64,000 nt of DNA, taken from contig CM043944.1 of NCBI GenBank assembly GCA_014529385.2, positions 70,695,895-70,759,894 of the forward strand, written 5' to 3'. Shown here piece after piece: positions 1 to 9,129 of this stretch. Both the position numbers and the translations under genes were made by a program. Positions within the stretch are counted from its first letter, which is position 1. Every line of letters begins with the position of its first letter. The notes under the pieces are model-generated. The model was not told the origin of the DNA. It saw only the letters and a program-made list of their open reading frames with translations, and searched no databases. The DNA is from Adiantum capillus-veneris. Taxonomy: Eukaryota > Streptophyta > Polypodiopsida > Polypodiales > Pteridaceae.

Positions 1-216
1 GGCATGCAAACCTGCAAAGTATATTTTCATACTGCCAGTACTTCTACCCACTTGGTTGTATAATCCGTAGCCATGAGGAGATACTTTTGATTACCTGGTT
101 GAGCAGGCGGAGAAATTGGACCCACAAAGTCCAAGCCCCATCTTTCAAATGGCAACCATGCCATGGAAACCTGGAGGGGACGGTTGGAGTGCTTACTCGG
201 TTTAGGGGTACATCAC
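1..216 (-). pseudogene. Ty3/gypsy element A: start of integrase catalytic core (runs off window)
   Basis: Read on the minus strand, this segment encodes the beginning of a retroviral-type integrase core. A stretch with W-G-L-D-F-V-G-P carries the first catalytic Asp, followed after a short loop by a T-D-Y-T-T-K-W-V-E block typical of plant gypsy integrases. The integrase would insert element cDNA into the genome. It continues from the zinc-finger part at 213-880. The core frame differs from that of the zinc finger, so at least one frameshift separates them. The rest of the core lies beyond base 1. Confidence 0.8.
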
Positions 217-880
217 TGACATACATCACACACTTTTACATGAGCGATGGCATCCCAAAACACATATGGCCACCATAAGCCACTTTGTAGAATTATTTGA
301 GCTGTGATGTGACCAGGATAATGGCCACCATTGGGACCACAGTGGGCGTCCTCTAAGATATGCTCCACTTCATGGGGAGAGACACATCTTCTCAAAACAC
401 CATCTGATCCAGCCTTATAGAGCTCATCGTCAATCAGAGTAAAGGGTTGAGATTTGAACAGTAACCTTCTCTTCTGCAATGGAGAAGCATTTACTGGGAA
501 CAGGCCAGTGGATAACAAAGACAAAACATCGTAGTACCACTCCGGGGTGGTATCCACCTTAAAAAGACTGCTATCTAGAAAGTCGTCCTCAATACCGATA
601 GCCTCCTCATCTGTGTGAACGCGAGAGAGATGGTCGGCCATGACGTGACATTTGCCAGGACAAAGTATCACCTCAAATCAAACTCTTGGAACAGAAGGAG
701 CCACCGCCAAACCCTGCCTGCAACTTGTCGCTTATTTAGCAGATAACGCAGAGCATGATGATCAATAATAACTGTGAAGTGAACCCCTAATAAATAGTGC
801 CGAAATTTTTGAAGAGCATAAACAATGCCCAAACCTTGCCTCTCGGTAGTGTTGTAATTGCGCTTAGCTTTATGAGCAAT
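213..880 (-). pseudogene. Ty3/gypsy element A: RNase H C-terminal part and integrase zinc finger
   Basis: The minus strand shows the second half of an RT-linked RNase H: N-Y-N-T-T-E-R-Q-G-L-G-I-V-Y-A-L-Q-K-F-R-H-Y-L-L-G in spirit, then an I-D-H-H-A-L-R-Y-L block and A-D-H-L-S-R. The HHCC zinc finger of integrase follows (H-x-G-x-x-G-G-H ... C-D-V-C). These domains remove template RNA and bind the cDNA ends. The reading frame breaks near 670. The first half of the RNase H lies 3 kb away at 3939-4377, because element 1 is inserted at base 880. Decayed and not functional. Confidence 0.85.
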
Positions 881-954
881 TGTCACAAGACGGGCACCAC
901 GTGCCAATAGAAACGAACAGACTAAACAGACTTTTAGCACTTCAATAACAACTG

Positions 955-958
<4 letters not shown>

Positions 959-986
<28 letters not shown>
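959..986. repeat. (GA)n microsatellite inside LTR of element 1
   Basis: A pure GA dinucleotide run. The same position of the other LTR (3256-3301) has a longer GA tract, so the tract has changed length since insertion. Confidence 0.95.
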
Positions 987-1434
987 CGACATGCGACACG
1001 GAGTGGCAGAATTCCACCCCACAGAGTATTGGCCCCAAACCTTGGCGCCCCTTTCGGTATTTCTTTATATTACTGCTGATTTGCAGAGTACAACAACCGG
1101 GGAGCACCTGCTCTGCAATCTGCACGCTAAAGAGCGCCAGAGAGGGCCCCCAAGGCTCATATTTAAAGTCCCAAAGCCTAAAAGCATCAAATATGAAAAG
1201 CTAACCCCAAAAAATCACTTTCCTAAAATTTCGGGATTTCCCTAAAAATCTGCCACGAATTCCGGAACGTCCGTACAGGTGCCATCATCATATTTTGATG
1301 TGCAAAGTCTTTTGAGCGTGTTCTGCTTTATTTTTAATGCCTTTATGTGACTTGGGGCCCTGTCGAACGGGGTCCCCATAAGTTAGTAGGACTTCTTCTT
1401 TTGTTACTTGTTCTTCTTAGGGTTTCTAGAATTT

Positions 1435-1605
1435 GGGTTTGCAGGTTTTAGCATTAGGGTTTCCAAAATTAGGGTTTCCAAAATTAGGGTTTACAGGTTT
1501 TAGGGTTAGGGTTTCCAAAATTAGGGTTTATAGATTTTAGGGTTAGGGTTTCCAAAATTAGGGTTTTTGGCAAAAATTAGGGTTAGGGTTTTTACTCTCG
1601 GGCAG
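1435..1605. repeat. Degenerate telomere-like TTAGGGTTT words in LTR
   Basis: About ten TTAGGGTTT or TTTAGGGTT words are separated by short spacers such as CCAAAA and ACAGGTT. A shorter version is in the other LTR (about 3735-3865). The spacers and irregular period argue against a true telomere array. The LTRs of sister element 2 lack this block. Confidence 0.8.
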
Positions 1606-1665
1606 CCACGTCATCTGTAAGTTGGCTCCATTCTTTAGGCTTTGACACGTCAGCAGTTTGTTACA

Positions 1666-1680
1666 TCTCCCCTTCTTGAA
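1666..1680 (-). promoter_or_regulatory. Polypurine tract of element 1
   Basis: On the minus strand the purine-rich word TTCAAGAAGGGGAGA lies directly before the TGTAACA start of the 3' LTR. This is the position and composition expected of the plus-strand primer. Element 2 has the identical tract at 17971-17984. Confidence 0.85.
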
Positions 1681-1740
1681 AGAGAGTAATCGTCCGCGAT
1701 TACAGCATATCCGAGGGACAATCAGTTTGCTCTTTTTATC

Positions 1741-1829
1741 CAGGAGTTAGCTTCTCCTTTCTGCTCTTTTGTTCAAGGAGTTAGCTTCTCCTTTCGGCTG
1801 TTTTGATCAAGGAGTTAGCTTCTCCTTTC
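1741..1829 (-). repeat. Three tandem hairpin units upstream of the polypurine tract
   Basis: The unit AAGGAGTTAGCTTCTCCTT occurs three times (starting about 1741, 1775 and 1809) with a period of 33-34 bases. Its ends, AAGGAG and CTCCTT, are complementary, so each unit can fold into a 6-bp stem with a 7-base loop. Two units survive in element 2 (about 17823 and 17858). In the RNA this lies just before the 3' LTR. Confidence 0.75.
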
Positions 1830-2039
1830 GGCCAGATCGGAACTCTTGATATTCCAGCGTAGTAAAATTAGCCATCACACCCATACCGTATTGATCTTCC
1901 ACGGGTGTCTTGATGCACTAAAATTACATAACCAGGCAATCTCATCCAGTTAGGAATATTCAGTGGTTGGCACATCACAATGCAACACAAATGCTTACAT
2001 ATGCATGTTACAAAACATAGAAACATAAAGCCGCCGATG

Positions 2040-2400
2040 AACACTCCTCCCGCATAACCTAACAAGGTCCGGGCCGGGAGATATTCAACGACTCCCTCAT
2101 CACTCCTCCCGCATAACCTAAAAAGGTCCAGGCCGGGAGATATAGAGGCCTTTTACAACCAAACGCCCCCCAGACCGCAGCCTGCGTCGTTTGGAGGTGC
2201 TGAGAGTAACCACTGCTCAGACTTCTTAATACTCCTCCCGCAGAACCATCCAAGTCCGGGCCGGGAGTCACAACAACAATTATTTTACAAGCATACAACC
2301 AAACGCTCCCCAGGCATCGGCCTGCGTCGTTCGGAGGTTTTCAAACATACAACAAAACGCTCCCCAGATATCGGCCTGCGTCGTTCCGAGGTTCAAACAA
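2040..2400 (-). repeat. GC-rich direct repeats in the interior of element 1
   Basis: Two interleaved motifs recur. One holds CTCCCGCATAACCTA followed by GGTCCGGGCCGGGAG (about 2044, 2104 and, variant, 2232). The other holds AACGCTCCCCAG followed by CGGCCTGCGTCGTT (about 2161, 2302, 2355). The same motifs in the same order are in element 2 (17266-17610). They interrupt any long frame and look like non-coding structured sequence. Confidence 0.75.
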
Positions 2401-2654
2401 TACAAAAACAATAATTCTCACTTCTCCACCTGGGAGTAAATTCACCAATCATTGAAACCAGTATCAAACCAGAGTCAAACAATTCAAATCAGCACCAAAA
2501 CAGGTTCAAAACAGATAGCATCCATTTCAAACAAATTCCAAACAGGATCACCAAACAAGATGAAACAGAACTCAAACTTAAAAAGCAATCTCGACATTAG
2601 CCGAGCTCGAAAAGTCGACTGACTTTCCATCTTGAAACCTTCCAAAAATTACGG

Positions 2655-2972
2655 TTAGGTTTCTTCCATAGGGTCGTAGCCGAGCACAACATGGTCCATC
2701 GGCTCTTGGACAAACAGTGTTTCTTTGGCGGCAATGGTAGTCCCAAGATAGCAATCACACCGAACCTCCAAGGTTATCAACTCGAGAAGAGACATCTGCT
2801 GAGAGATGTCGAGAAATTTCAAGTTATAATCTGCTAGGGTTTCCATGGCAATCATTTCAGGATACCCCACTTTGGAGTATGTTGCTTGGTAGCTGTAGAC
2901 ATCAACATCTGCATGGCACTGCCTTAGAGAAAAATAGTGACTCGAAACAAATCTTGGATCCTTCTCTTGCAA
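2655..2972 (-). CDS. Small frame of unknown family in element 1 (105 aa)
   Basis: A 105-codon frame starting M-Q-E-K-D-P-R-F and ending in Y-D-P-M-E-E-T. It lies downstream of the primer-binding site, where gag would normally be. Element 2 has the same product at 16597-16985 with the same start and many identical blocks (for example V-G-Y-P-E-M and T-L-A-D-Y-N-L-K-F-L-D-I-S), but with an insertion and later stop codons. I see no zinc knuckle, protease or polymerase motif. It may be a gag remnant, a short element-specific protein, or a chance frame in a shared leader. No function is claimed. Confidence 0.45.
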   Translation of the reverse strand: MQEKDPRFVSSHYFSLRQCHADVDVYSYQATYSKVGYPEMIAMETLADYNLKFLDISQQMSLLELITLEVRCDCYLGTTIAAKETLFVQEPMDHVVLGYDPMEET

Positions 2973-3164
2973 GTGATCTTAATGGCTTATGCCCTGTAAG
3001 ACATGAGCGGTGAAGACTGGAGCGCGCCCGATGCGCGATGAAGTAAGGGTGGAAGTGGCTAATACGTCCAGGTTGGAGGGTGAAGATACCTCAAATAAAA
3101 ATTCCAATAGCTCTGTCTACTCTTTTGTAGGACCGGTATGCTTTCAGAAAAGCACACGCATGAT

Positions 3165-3177
3165 GCTCTGATACCAC
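3165..3177 (-). promoter_or_regulatory. Primer-binding site of element 1 (initiator Met tRNA type)
   Basis: On the minus strand GTGGTATCAGAGC follows the end of the 5' LTR directly. It is complementary to the 3' end of plant initiator methionine tRNA, the usual primer for reverse transcription in plant LTR elements. Confidence 0.92.
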
Positions 3178-3251
3178 TGTCACAAGGCGGGCACCACGTG
3201 CCAATAGAAAAGAATAGACTGAACGGACTTTTAGCACTTCAATAACAATTG

Positions 3252-3302
<51 letters not shown>

Positions 3303-3938
3303 GACAAGCGACACGGAGTGGCGGAATTCCACCCCACAGAGTATTGGCCCCAAACCTTGGCGCCCCTTTCGGTATTTCTTTATATTACTGCTGATTCACA
3401 AAGTACAACAACCGAGGAGCACCTGCTTTGCAATCGGTGCGCTAAAGAGCGCCAGAGAGGGCCCCCAAGGCTCATATTTAAAGTCCCAAAGCCTAAAAGC
3501 ATCAAATATGAAAAGCTGACCCCAAAAAATCACTTTCCTAAATTTCGGGATTTCCCTAAAAATCCGCAGCAAATTCCGAAACGTCCGTACAGGTGCCACA
3601 TCATCATATTTTGCTGTGCAAAGTCTTTTGAGCGTGTTCTGTTTTATTTTTAATGTCTTTATGTCACTTGGGGCCCCATCGGACGGGGTCCCCATAAGTT
3701 GGTAGGACTTCTTCTTCTGTTACTTGTTCTTCTTAGGGTTTCTAGAATTTGGGTTTGCAGGTTTTAGGGTTAGGGTTTCCAAAATTAGGGTTTGCAGGTT
3801 TTAGGGTTTCCAGAATTAGGGTTTTAGCAGTTAGGGTTTCTGGCAAAAATTAGGGTTAGGGTTTTTGCTCTCGGGCAGCCACATCATCTGTAAGTTGGCT
3901 CCATTCTTTAGGCTTTGACACATCAGCAGTTTGTTACA
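3178..3938 (-). repeat. 5' LTR of element 1
   Basis: A 761-base copy bounded by TGTCACAAGG and TTTGTTACA on the plus strand. It has a 46-base GA tract (3256-3301), an A/T-rich TATATTA block near 3380 and telomere-like words near 3735-3865. A pairing copy lies at 881-1665. Confidence 0.9.
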
Positions 3939-4377
3939 GCAACCTGCTTGCATAATGAACGGGACGATCGAGATTGAACTCCTTGCTAGGCTAAGTGAGG
4001 ACAACACCCACAACTGTCTGACTAGCATCAGTATGTACATGGAAAGTTAGAGACCAATCAGGGGCTACCAAAATCGGAGCTTCAATCAGGCGCTTTTTCA
4101 GGTAAGCAAAGGCTTGAGCTTCAACTGTGGACCATTGAAATGGTACAGCAACACTAGTCAGGCGGGTCAGGGGTTGGGAAACATCGGCATACATCCTAAT
4201 AAATCGGCGGTGATAACGTGTATGGCCCACAGAAGTATAGTCTTCAATGACTGTCTCACTTGCATCTGTAGGGTGTGGCTCACTGATCGCAACTAGAGGA
4301 GCAGGGAAAGAGGGTGGATCCTCAAGCAAGGGTTGAGTAGAGACCGCGTAGCATGGCAGCGATGTGGTAGCCTCCAA
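3939..4377 (-). pseudogene. Ty3/gypsy element A: connection domain and start of RNase H
   Basis: The minus strand gives the segment that joins RT to RNase H in gypsy elements (Y-H-R-R-F-I-R, Q-P-L-T-R-L, F-Q-W-S), then H-T-D-A-S-Q-x-x-x-G-x-V-L-T with the first RNase H Asp. A TAG stop follows near 4000, where family members usually have a Gln codon. The domain then breaks at 3939, where element 1 is inserted, and resumes at 880. No fingers or palm of an RT precede it: sequence passes from the protease end directly to this connection region. Confidence 0.85.
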
Positions 4378-4923
4378 CCACTACAGGAGATCTTCGTCGG
4401 ACCCATCTGGTGTGGTAGGCTGTTCTATGTCGGGCTTGTACTCCACTGGCAAAGAACTATAATGAACCACTGAATCCATACCTCCTTCAAGTCGAATTGG
4501 TTGCATTGGGAAGCCAAGAGTATGAATCCACATGGCGTCATTTCCCCAATCGTGAAGTGCCTTTGTGTGCTACAACCAAGGTCTACCGATGAGCAAGGGA
4601 AAACCTCCCTCAACCTGGTGAAGACGAACCACAACAAAATCCAAGTTGAACGTGAAGTCTTGTACCTACATAGGCACCTTGGCTACTATGCCCACTAGGT
4701 AGACTGTCCTCTGGTCAGCCAATGTAACTGTGAAGGGGGCAGGGCGGGTAGGCTGCAGACCTAAAGCCAACATAGTGAACTCTGGCATCAGATTGATCCC
4801 AGATCCACCATCGACTATGACGCCGGAGAATTTGTGCCCAAGAATAGATACAGTGAGCCGAGGACTTCCGTAATCGGTGAGGGGAGCGGATGGATAGGAA
4901 ATCAAGTAAGACTTTGAGCTCAA
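4378..4923 (-). pseudogene. Ty3/gypsy element A: aspartic protease
   Basis: The retropepsin active site is visible as V-I-V-D-G-G-S-G-I-N-L-M-P near 4800, followed by L-A-D-Q-R and later a G-R-P-W-L block near 4580 in another frame. The protease would cut the gag-pol precursor. A frameshift near 4660 and an in-frame stop after G-R-P-W-L show decay. Downstream, an acidic stretch leads directly into the RNase H connection region. Confidence 0.8.
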
Positions 4924-5985
4924 GGCTATACGGGGAGGTGCCCGCCACTAGACTCTGCACCTGGGTACACAGACTGAATGACTGAAAAGGTGTCACTTCT
5001 GAGGTTTGCATCGAGCCGGAGCATATCGTAAAGAGACACTTGCTGAAAGGTGTTCTTCAAGATGGCTTCTGTTGTGGGCTTGGCTACTTTGATATGGGCT
5101 TTCTCTCGAACTTTGATCTGTTGCAAGTCATCCGCTGCTTCCAAGAAAGCTCCATCAATGTCAGATAGCATGGAGGTTTGCCTGCTCTTAGCACCAATGA
5201 AGGGCTCTTCAGTTGGATCGGGTAGGCCAGGTTGTGGAAGTGGAGATGGACGACATGGATCTTTTGGTAAGCTGAGACCAAGAGCTGCTCTTTGTGCCCG
5301 AGTGAGGACTCGGGCAGGCTCCTCCACTTGATGTGGCCTAACCACATGAGTAGCAGGTGACAGCTGAGGAATAGTGTTTACTGCATTCAGGTTGATCTTG
5401 GAAAATGGGAATTCTTGTTGGTTTAGGTTCAGGTTTGAAGACGTGGACGCTCGTTGCTTTGGACAATTAATGATCTTTAGCCTCAGGGCAATGGCGGCAA
5501 GGTGGAGACCCTTCAAGAAGAGGACACTTACTTTGGTAATGTCCATACTCTCCACACCTGTAGCATAGGATGGGGCATTGACTGGACGGGGTGGTGGATG
5601 AGGTGGTCTCTGCTCTTGCTGCATAGGGTTGGCAGCTGAGGTGTAGAAGCTCTGAGGACCTGAGGGGGCACTAGCATGATAAAAACTTTGCGATGGGAAG
5701 GAGTGTTGCATACCTTGCAATATTGGCATAGGAGGGGTTGTCAACAAGGGTGGCATTTGGGTTTGTTGACCATAAGTAGAAACCATATGGGATGCAGGAG
5801 CTAAGCCTTGTTGAAGCGTTGGAGGTAGACTCTGTTGTAATTGTCGCAGTCCCTTCAGATAGTAGCATTCTTTGTCATCATGCCCTGACTTCTCACAGAA
5901 GTGATAGTAAGCTCAGAACGAACATTCCTGCGGAGGATGCCCGGAAGAATGACAGGAGGTACACCAAACCATAGTTTAGTCTCCT
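4924..5985 (-). pseudogene. Ty3/gypsy element A: gag nucleocapsid and linker
   Basis: The minus strand encodes the end of a gag protein. One intact CCHC knuckle (C-T-S-C-H-S-S-G-H-P-P-Q-E-C) lies near 5920-5965. A second near 5862-5905 has its first Cys changed to Tyr, and a TGA sits between them. A Gln/Pro-rich linker and a segment with V-L-T-R-A-Q-R follow, leading to the protease. The matrix and capsid part of gag is absent, so the element is truncated at its 5' end near 6050. Confidence 0.75.
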
Positions 5986-6339
5986 GATGAGCTTTGAGCT
6001 CCTCGAGCTCGTGCTTGAGATTGTCCAAAGCTTCTTGCTATGAAGGCTTCTCCTACTGAAAGAGGACGGAATTTACATCATGAAGGGGGGCATGTTAACT
6101 TTGCGTGTCACCCTTATTATTATTATTTGTATTCGGTTAAAGGCTGGGCTTGTCGATCTTGTAGGTCTATAGTCTAGGGTTGGTGATCGCCGATGAGAAG
6201 CGCACTAGAATGTGGGCGCCCGTATGTGAAAGGAACGGACCCAACCCATAGATAAAGGTTGTACAACTAGTCTTTCGATTCATTCTGAACGTATGAAGTT
6301 TGCTCTTGCCTTATCTTCTTCCTCTATTTGTCTGTGAGC

Positions 6340-6341
<2 letters not shown>
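5986..6341. other. Junction region, nothing firmly assigned
   Basis: Up to about 6060 a Glu/Leu-rich minus-strand frame may still belong to gag of element A. A purine run at about 6085-6094 followed by TGTTAAC resembles a polypurine tract and LTR start on the plus strand, but no partner LTR was found. The remainder shows no gene. Confidence 0.4.

Positions 6342-6383
<42 letters not shown>
6342..6383. repeat. (GA)n microsatellite
   Basis: A pure GA tract of about 42 bases. Open frames across it encode only Ser-Leu or Glu-Arg runs and are not counted as genes. Confidence 0.95.
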
Positions 6384-6384
<1 letters not shown>

Positions 6385-6811
6385 CCTAGGCGATCGAGCA
6401 GCGGGAGTACGACGACAGCGAGGGGGTGGTGAGCAACGCGGCGACTTCTTCCTCTCGGCACACACACGGATTCCCTCAGCAGCAGCAACGCAGGAGGTGA
6501 GTGACACACCCATGTGCAGTCGTAGAGCTTGCCTGTATGTGCAGGTTGTGTGCTCGTATCCCTGTGGCTCGCGCACGATGTTTAGCAATGCCCAGCAATT
6601 GACATATGTGTTCCTTTTTCACAGGCATGCCGTATTGGACGATGCACATAATTCACTCACGGATAAGCACGAATGTATGCGGATCACTCTAGAAAAGAAA
6701 GAAAATTTGCTTTGAAGGGATTCACAATGTCTCACGATTGTCCATTTGGTCAGTCGCTATTACATGTTTATTCCTTGGCATGACACAGTTATAGAAAAAG
6801 CACAGGCATGA

Positions 6812-7290
6812 TTGTCCATCCAGCATTGGCATTTCCCTTGTGATTTGCCGAAGTTGATAGAATTAGGTCCAAAGGTCAAGTTCCGATCTCAGTTTTGGCA
6901 CGTGTTTGGTGAACGGCTTGGCACTCCGTCACTTTGTTCATCTGCATTGCATGCACACTCATTTAGGAGAATAGTATTTTTCCAGTCACTCTACATGGAA
7001 CGGATATGTTTATGGTTTTGTGTTTGAAGTCGTTTCATGAATTTTCCTCATCGAAGATTCTTGAAGAAGGTGGACCCACGACCATAGACGAAGTTGAAGC
7101 ATTGTAGCCGCAGCAGATCATTCAGTGTCACTTTTGGCGCAGCCCAAAGAAGCAAGCATTGCAGACCTTCATGGAGTTCAAGTATCACTCTACCCACGCA
7201 GCAGAGTGGGCCGACGAGGAGCACTTTGCAGGATCGCGGAGTTGTTGGCGGACTTTACGAACACCATGCAGCTCGACACTAGTATGTCAC
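6812..7290 (+). pseudogene. Ty3/gypsy element D: end of integrase core and C-terminal tail
   Basis: The plus strand shows K-F-R-S-Q-F-W-H-V-F-G-E-R-L-G-T followed by C-S-S-A-L-H, which matches the part of gypsy integrases after the second catalytic Asp. The usual H-P-Q-T-D-G block is lost. From about 7105 a tail reads F-K-Y-H-S-T-H-A-A-E-W-A-D-E-E-H, like the chromodomain-type ends of some plant gypsy integrases. It stops just before the polypurine tract at 7295. The upstream stretch 6384-6811 shows no clear domain. Several frameshifts are present. Confidence 0.55.
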
Positions 7291-7294
7291 CTTG

Positions 7295-7306
7295 AAAAGG
7301 GGGGGA
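7295..7306 (+). promoter_or_regulatory. Polypurine tract of element D
   Basis: GAAAAGGGGGGGA stands directly before a TGTCACATG LTR start and directly after the integrase tail. The position and composition fit a plus-strand primer. Confidence 0.75.
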
Positions 7307-8374
7307 TGTCACATGCACATCTAACCCTATGTGCATGTGGACAAGCTATTCCTACTTCTAGAGTTTAGGACAGCCTAGGAAGTGTTCTGGCACCTTTGTA
7401 AGCCTGTGCTCAAGCCATATATCTCCAGGCACTTAGAGTAGTTGCATACCCTCTAATTGCAAAACCCACAGCATTAGCATGATCACCCAGCATTTCCACC
7501 GCATAAGTATTTTCCCCAGACAGCATGTGAACCACCGCTTATAGTTAATAAGTGACTTTTTCCACTTATTAATTAATGAGCCAGATTGTGGATTTTGCTG
7601 TGGCTGCTCGACCCAGCCTTGGGGAGCTATAAAAGGAGAGTAGGGCGCCCGTAGAAAAGCCAGAAAACCAAAGCCAGTGTGTGGTCGCAGATGACAAGCC
7701 ACCCTAGCATTTTCCCAGCATGATGAACAACGTTTTTGGAGGCCAACTTCAGCGATTTGCAACCCCTTTATAAGCGTTTTCAAATCAGCCCTAGCCTCGC
7801 AATTTCGCACCCTTGTGGTAGCAAATCCTTGCCGGTTCTATCCCATCGCAGCAGACTTAGCCAGCCTTTGCAGTTCAGCCAAGATCTGCCAGTGTTTTCA
7901 GTTTCCAGCTTTAGCTTCGCGAGAACCCACATCCTCTGGTTGCAGGTCCTCACTAGATTTCCTGTCACGACCCAAATCAACCTGGCGTTTTCAGCTTCAG
8001 CAGAATTCAGCCAGCGTTTTGCAGTTCAGCCCAGAGCAGCCATCATTTTTTCTTTTCAGCCCTTGCACGACTCGGCAATTGCAGATCAGCCCCGCAATAC
8101 CGCCACAATTACAGATCCATAGCAGAGTATCTAGCATTTTCAGATTTCAGCATTGACCTTGTCGTCGTCCTCGTCGACACCATTGTTGTCATCGTCATCG
8201 CCATCGTCACAGTCATTGTCGTCGTCGACATCATTGTCGTCGTCAACATCGTCATTGTCAAGTACCACATTATCTAGAAGCATTGTACCAGACTTAGTGC
8301 AATCTAAAGCAAATACCTCTCTAGCAATAGAGAGGGGGGCCCTTGGAGGGGGTTTTGGGACCTTATCTGGTGTC

Positions 8375-8375
<1 letters not shown>
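7307..8375 (+). repeat. Putative 3' LTR of element D (right end not found)
   Basis: An LTR-like start (TGTCACATGCACATC) follows the polypurine tract. A TATAAAAG box at 7628-7635, in a GAGCTATAAAAGGAG context, would be the LTR promoter. Downstream, 8155-8260 is a GTC/ATC trinucleotide-rich stretch that encodes only Ser/Thr runs. No second LTR copy or closing CA with a target-site duplication is visible, so the right border is uncertain. Confidence 0.5.

Positions 8376-8445
<70 letters not shown>
8376..8445. repeat. (CT)n microsatellite
   Basis: A pure CT run of about 70 bases. It is preceded by a G-rich segment (GGGGGGCCCTTGGAGGGGG). Confidence 0.95.
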
Positions 8446-8449
<4 letters not shown>

Positions 8450-8460
8450 CTTTAGAAAAA

Positions 8461-8920
8461 GTCAGGGCTGTATATTACTGAGTACAATATAATCCCCAGC
8501 GGATGCCAAAATAGCCTATCACGTGGGGTGTACAAGCTGAATGTAAGGATGAGAGCCACTATAGTGACAACTCGACTAGAACAATCTCATGGTGGTCGGT
8601 GTGATGAGTGGAGGAGAAACCACCGAGGATGGGCATAATGCCACGTAATCTGGCCGCCTGTAAGTGTGAAGAAGAGTGGGGATCAGGCCCAACGCCGAAG
8701 GAAGGCAAATCGGCGAGCCTCGGCTGCTCGAGATGTACCTGAGGAAGAATCCCACTGCCAAATCAGGGTGTGAATGATGTCCAGCCAAATGGCAGTGAGG
8801 GTATCCTAAAGGAGCTGTGGAGCCACACTTAGAATGTGAAGACAACGAGCTCTCCAAACATTCCATAGTGTAATACTAGTGATGACTGAAAAAACTTCAT
8901 CACGTGTCTGAGAATCCCCC

Positions 8921-8927
<7 letters not shown>
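8461..8927 (-). pseudogene. Possible LINE 3' relic
   Basis: On the minus strand a frame near 8880-8830 reads T-L-W-N-V-W-R-A-R, reminiscent of the W-x-x-W-K-x-R block after the RT of plant LINEs. It then degenerates with several stops. The resemblance is short, so the assignment is tentative. Nothing else is recognised between the two CT tracts. Confidence 0.3.

Positions 8928-8972
<45 letters not shown>
8928..8972. repeat. (CT)n microsatellite at the truncated end of element B
   Basis: A pure CT run of about 45 bases. The recognisable part of gypsy B stops about 150 bases to its right. Confidence 0.95.
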
Positions 8973-8977
<5 letters not shown>

Positions 8978-9129
8978 GCATTCCACTCTCATGTTTTGGT
9001 CATTGCACAATCTCTCATTAAGTCAAGGAAGGCTCTCCCTTCCATCAGTAAAAGAAACCTTGAGCACCCACTGATCACTCATCCTAATCCATACACCATC
9101 ATTCACTTCCGCTGCACATTACAGAGCAC

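Larger units (their letters stand above)
881..1665 (-). repeat. 3' LTR of element 1
   Basis: This copy matches the 5' LTR at 3178-3938 along its length, including the GA tract, the block preceding TATTTAAAG and the GGGGCCC...GACGGGG core. It contains a run of telomere-like TTAGGGTTT words at 1435-1600. Many substitutions separate the two LTRs, so the insertion is not recent. Confidence 0.9.
881..3938 (-). mobile_element. Non-autonomous LTR retrotransposon, element 1
   Basis: A complete LTR element read on the minus strand. The 5' LTR is 3178-3938 and the 3' LTR 881-1665. The order is LTR, primer-binding site, short frame, structured repeats, polypurine tract, LTR. Both LTRs run TGTAACA...TGTGACA on the minus strand. 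The flanks GCAAT (876-880) and GCAAC (3939-3943) form a target-site duplication with one mismatch. The 1.5 kb interior has no gag, protease, RT or integrase, so movement would need enzymes in trans. It is inserted into the RNase H of gypsy A. Element 2 at 15750-18612 is a sister copy in the opposite orientation. Confidence 0.9.

Noticed and set aside
1435-1605. Interstitial telomere array
   Set aside because: Words are irregular with spacers and lie within an LTR duplicated at both ends of the element; not a telomere remnant.
3318-3653. 111-codon frame repeated near 991-1245
   Set aside because: Lies entirely inside LTRs of element 1; its repetition reflects the two LTRs, not a gene family.
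8153-8455. 100-codon Ser/Thr-rich frame
   Set aside because: Made of GTC/ATC trinucleotides and a CT tract; sits in a putative LTR.
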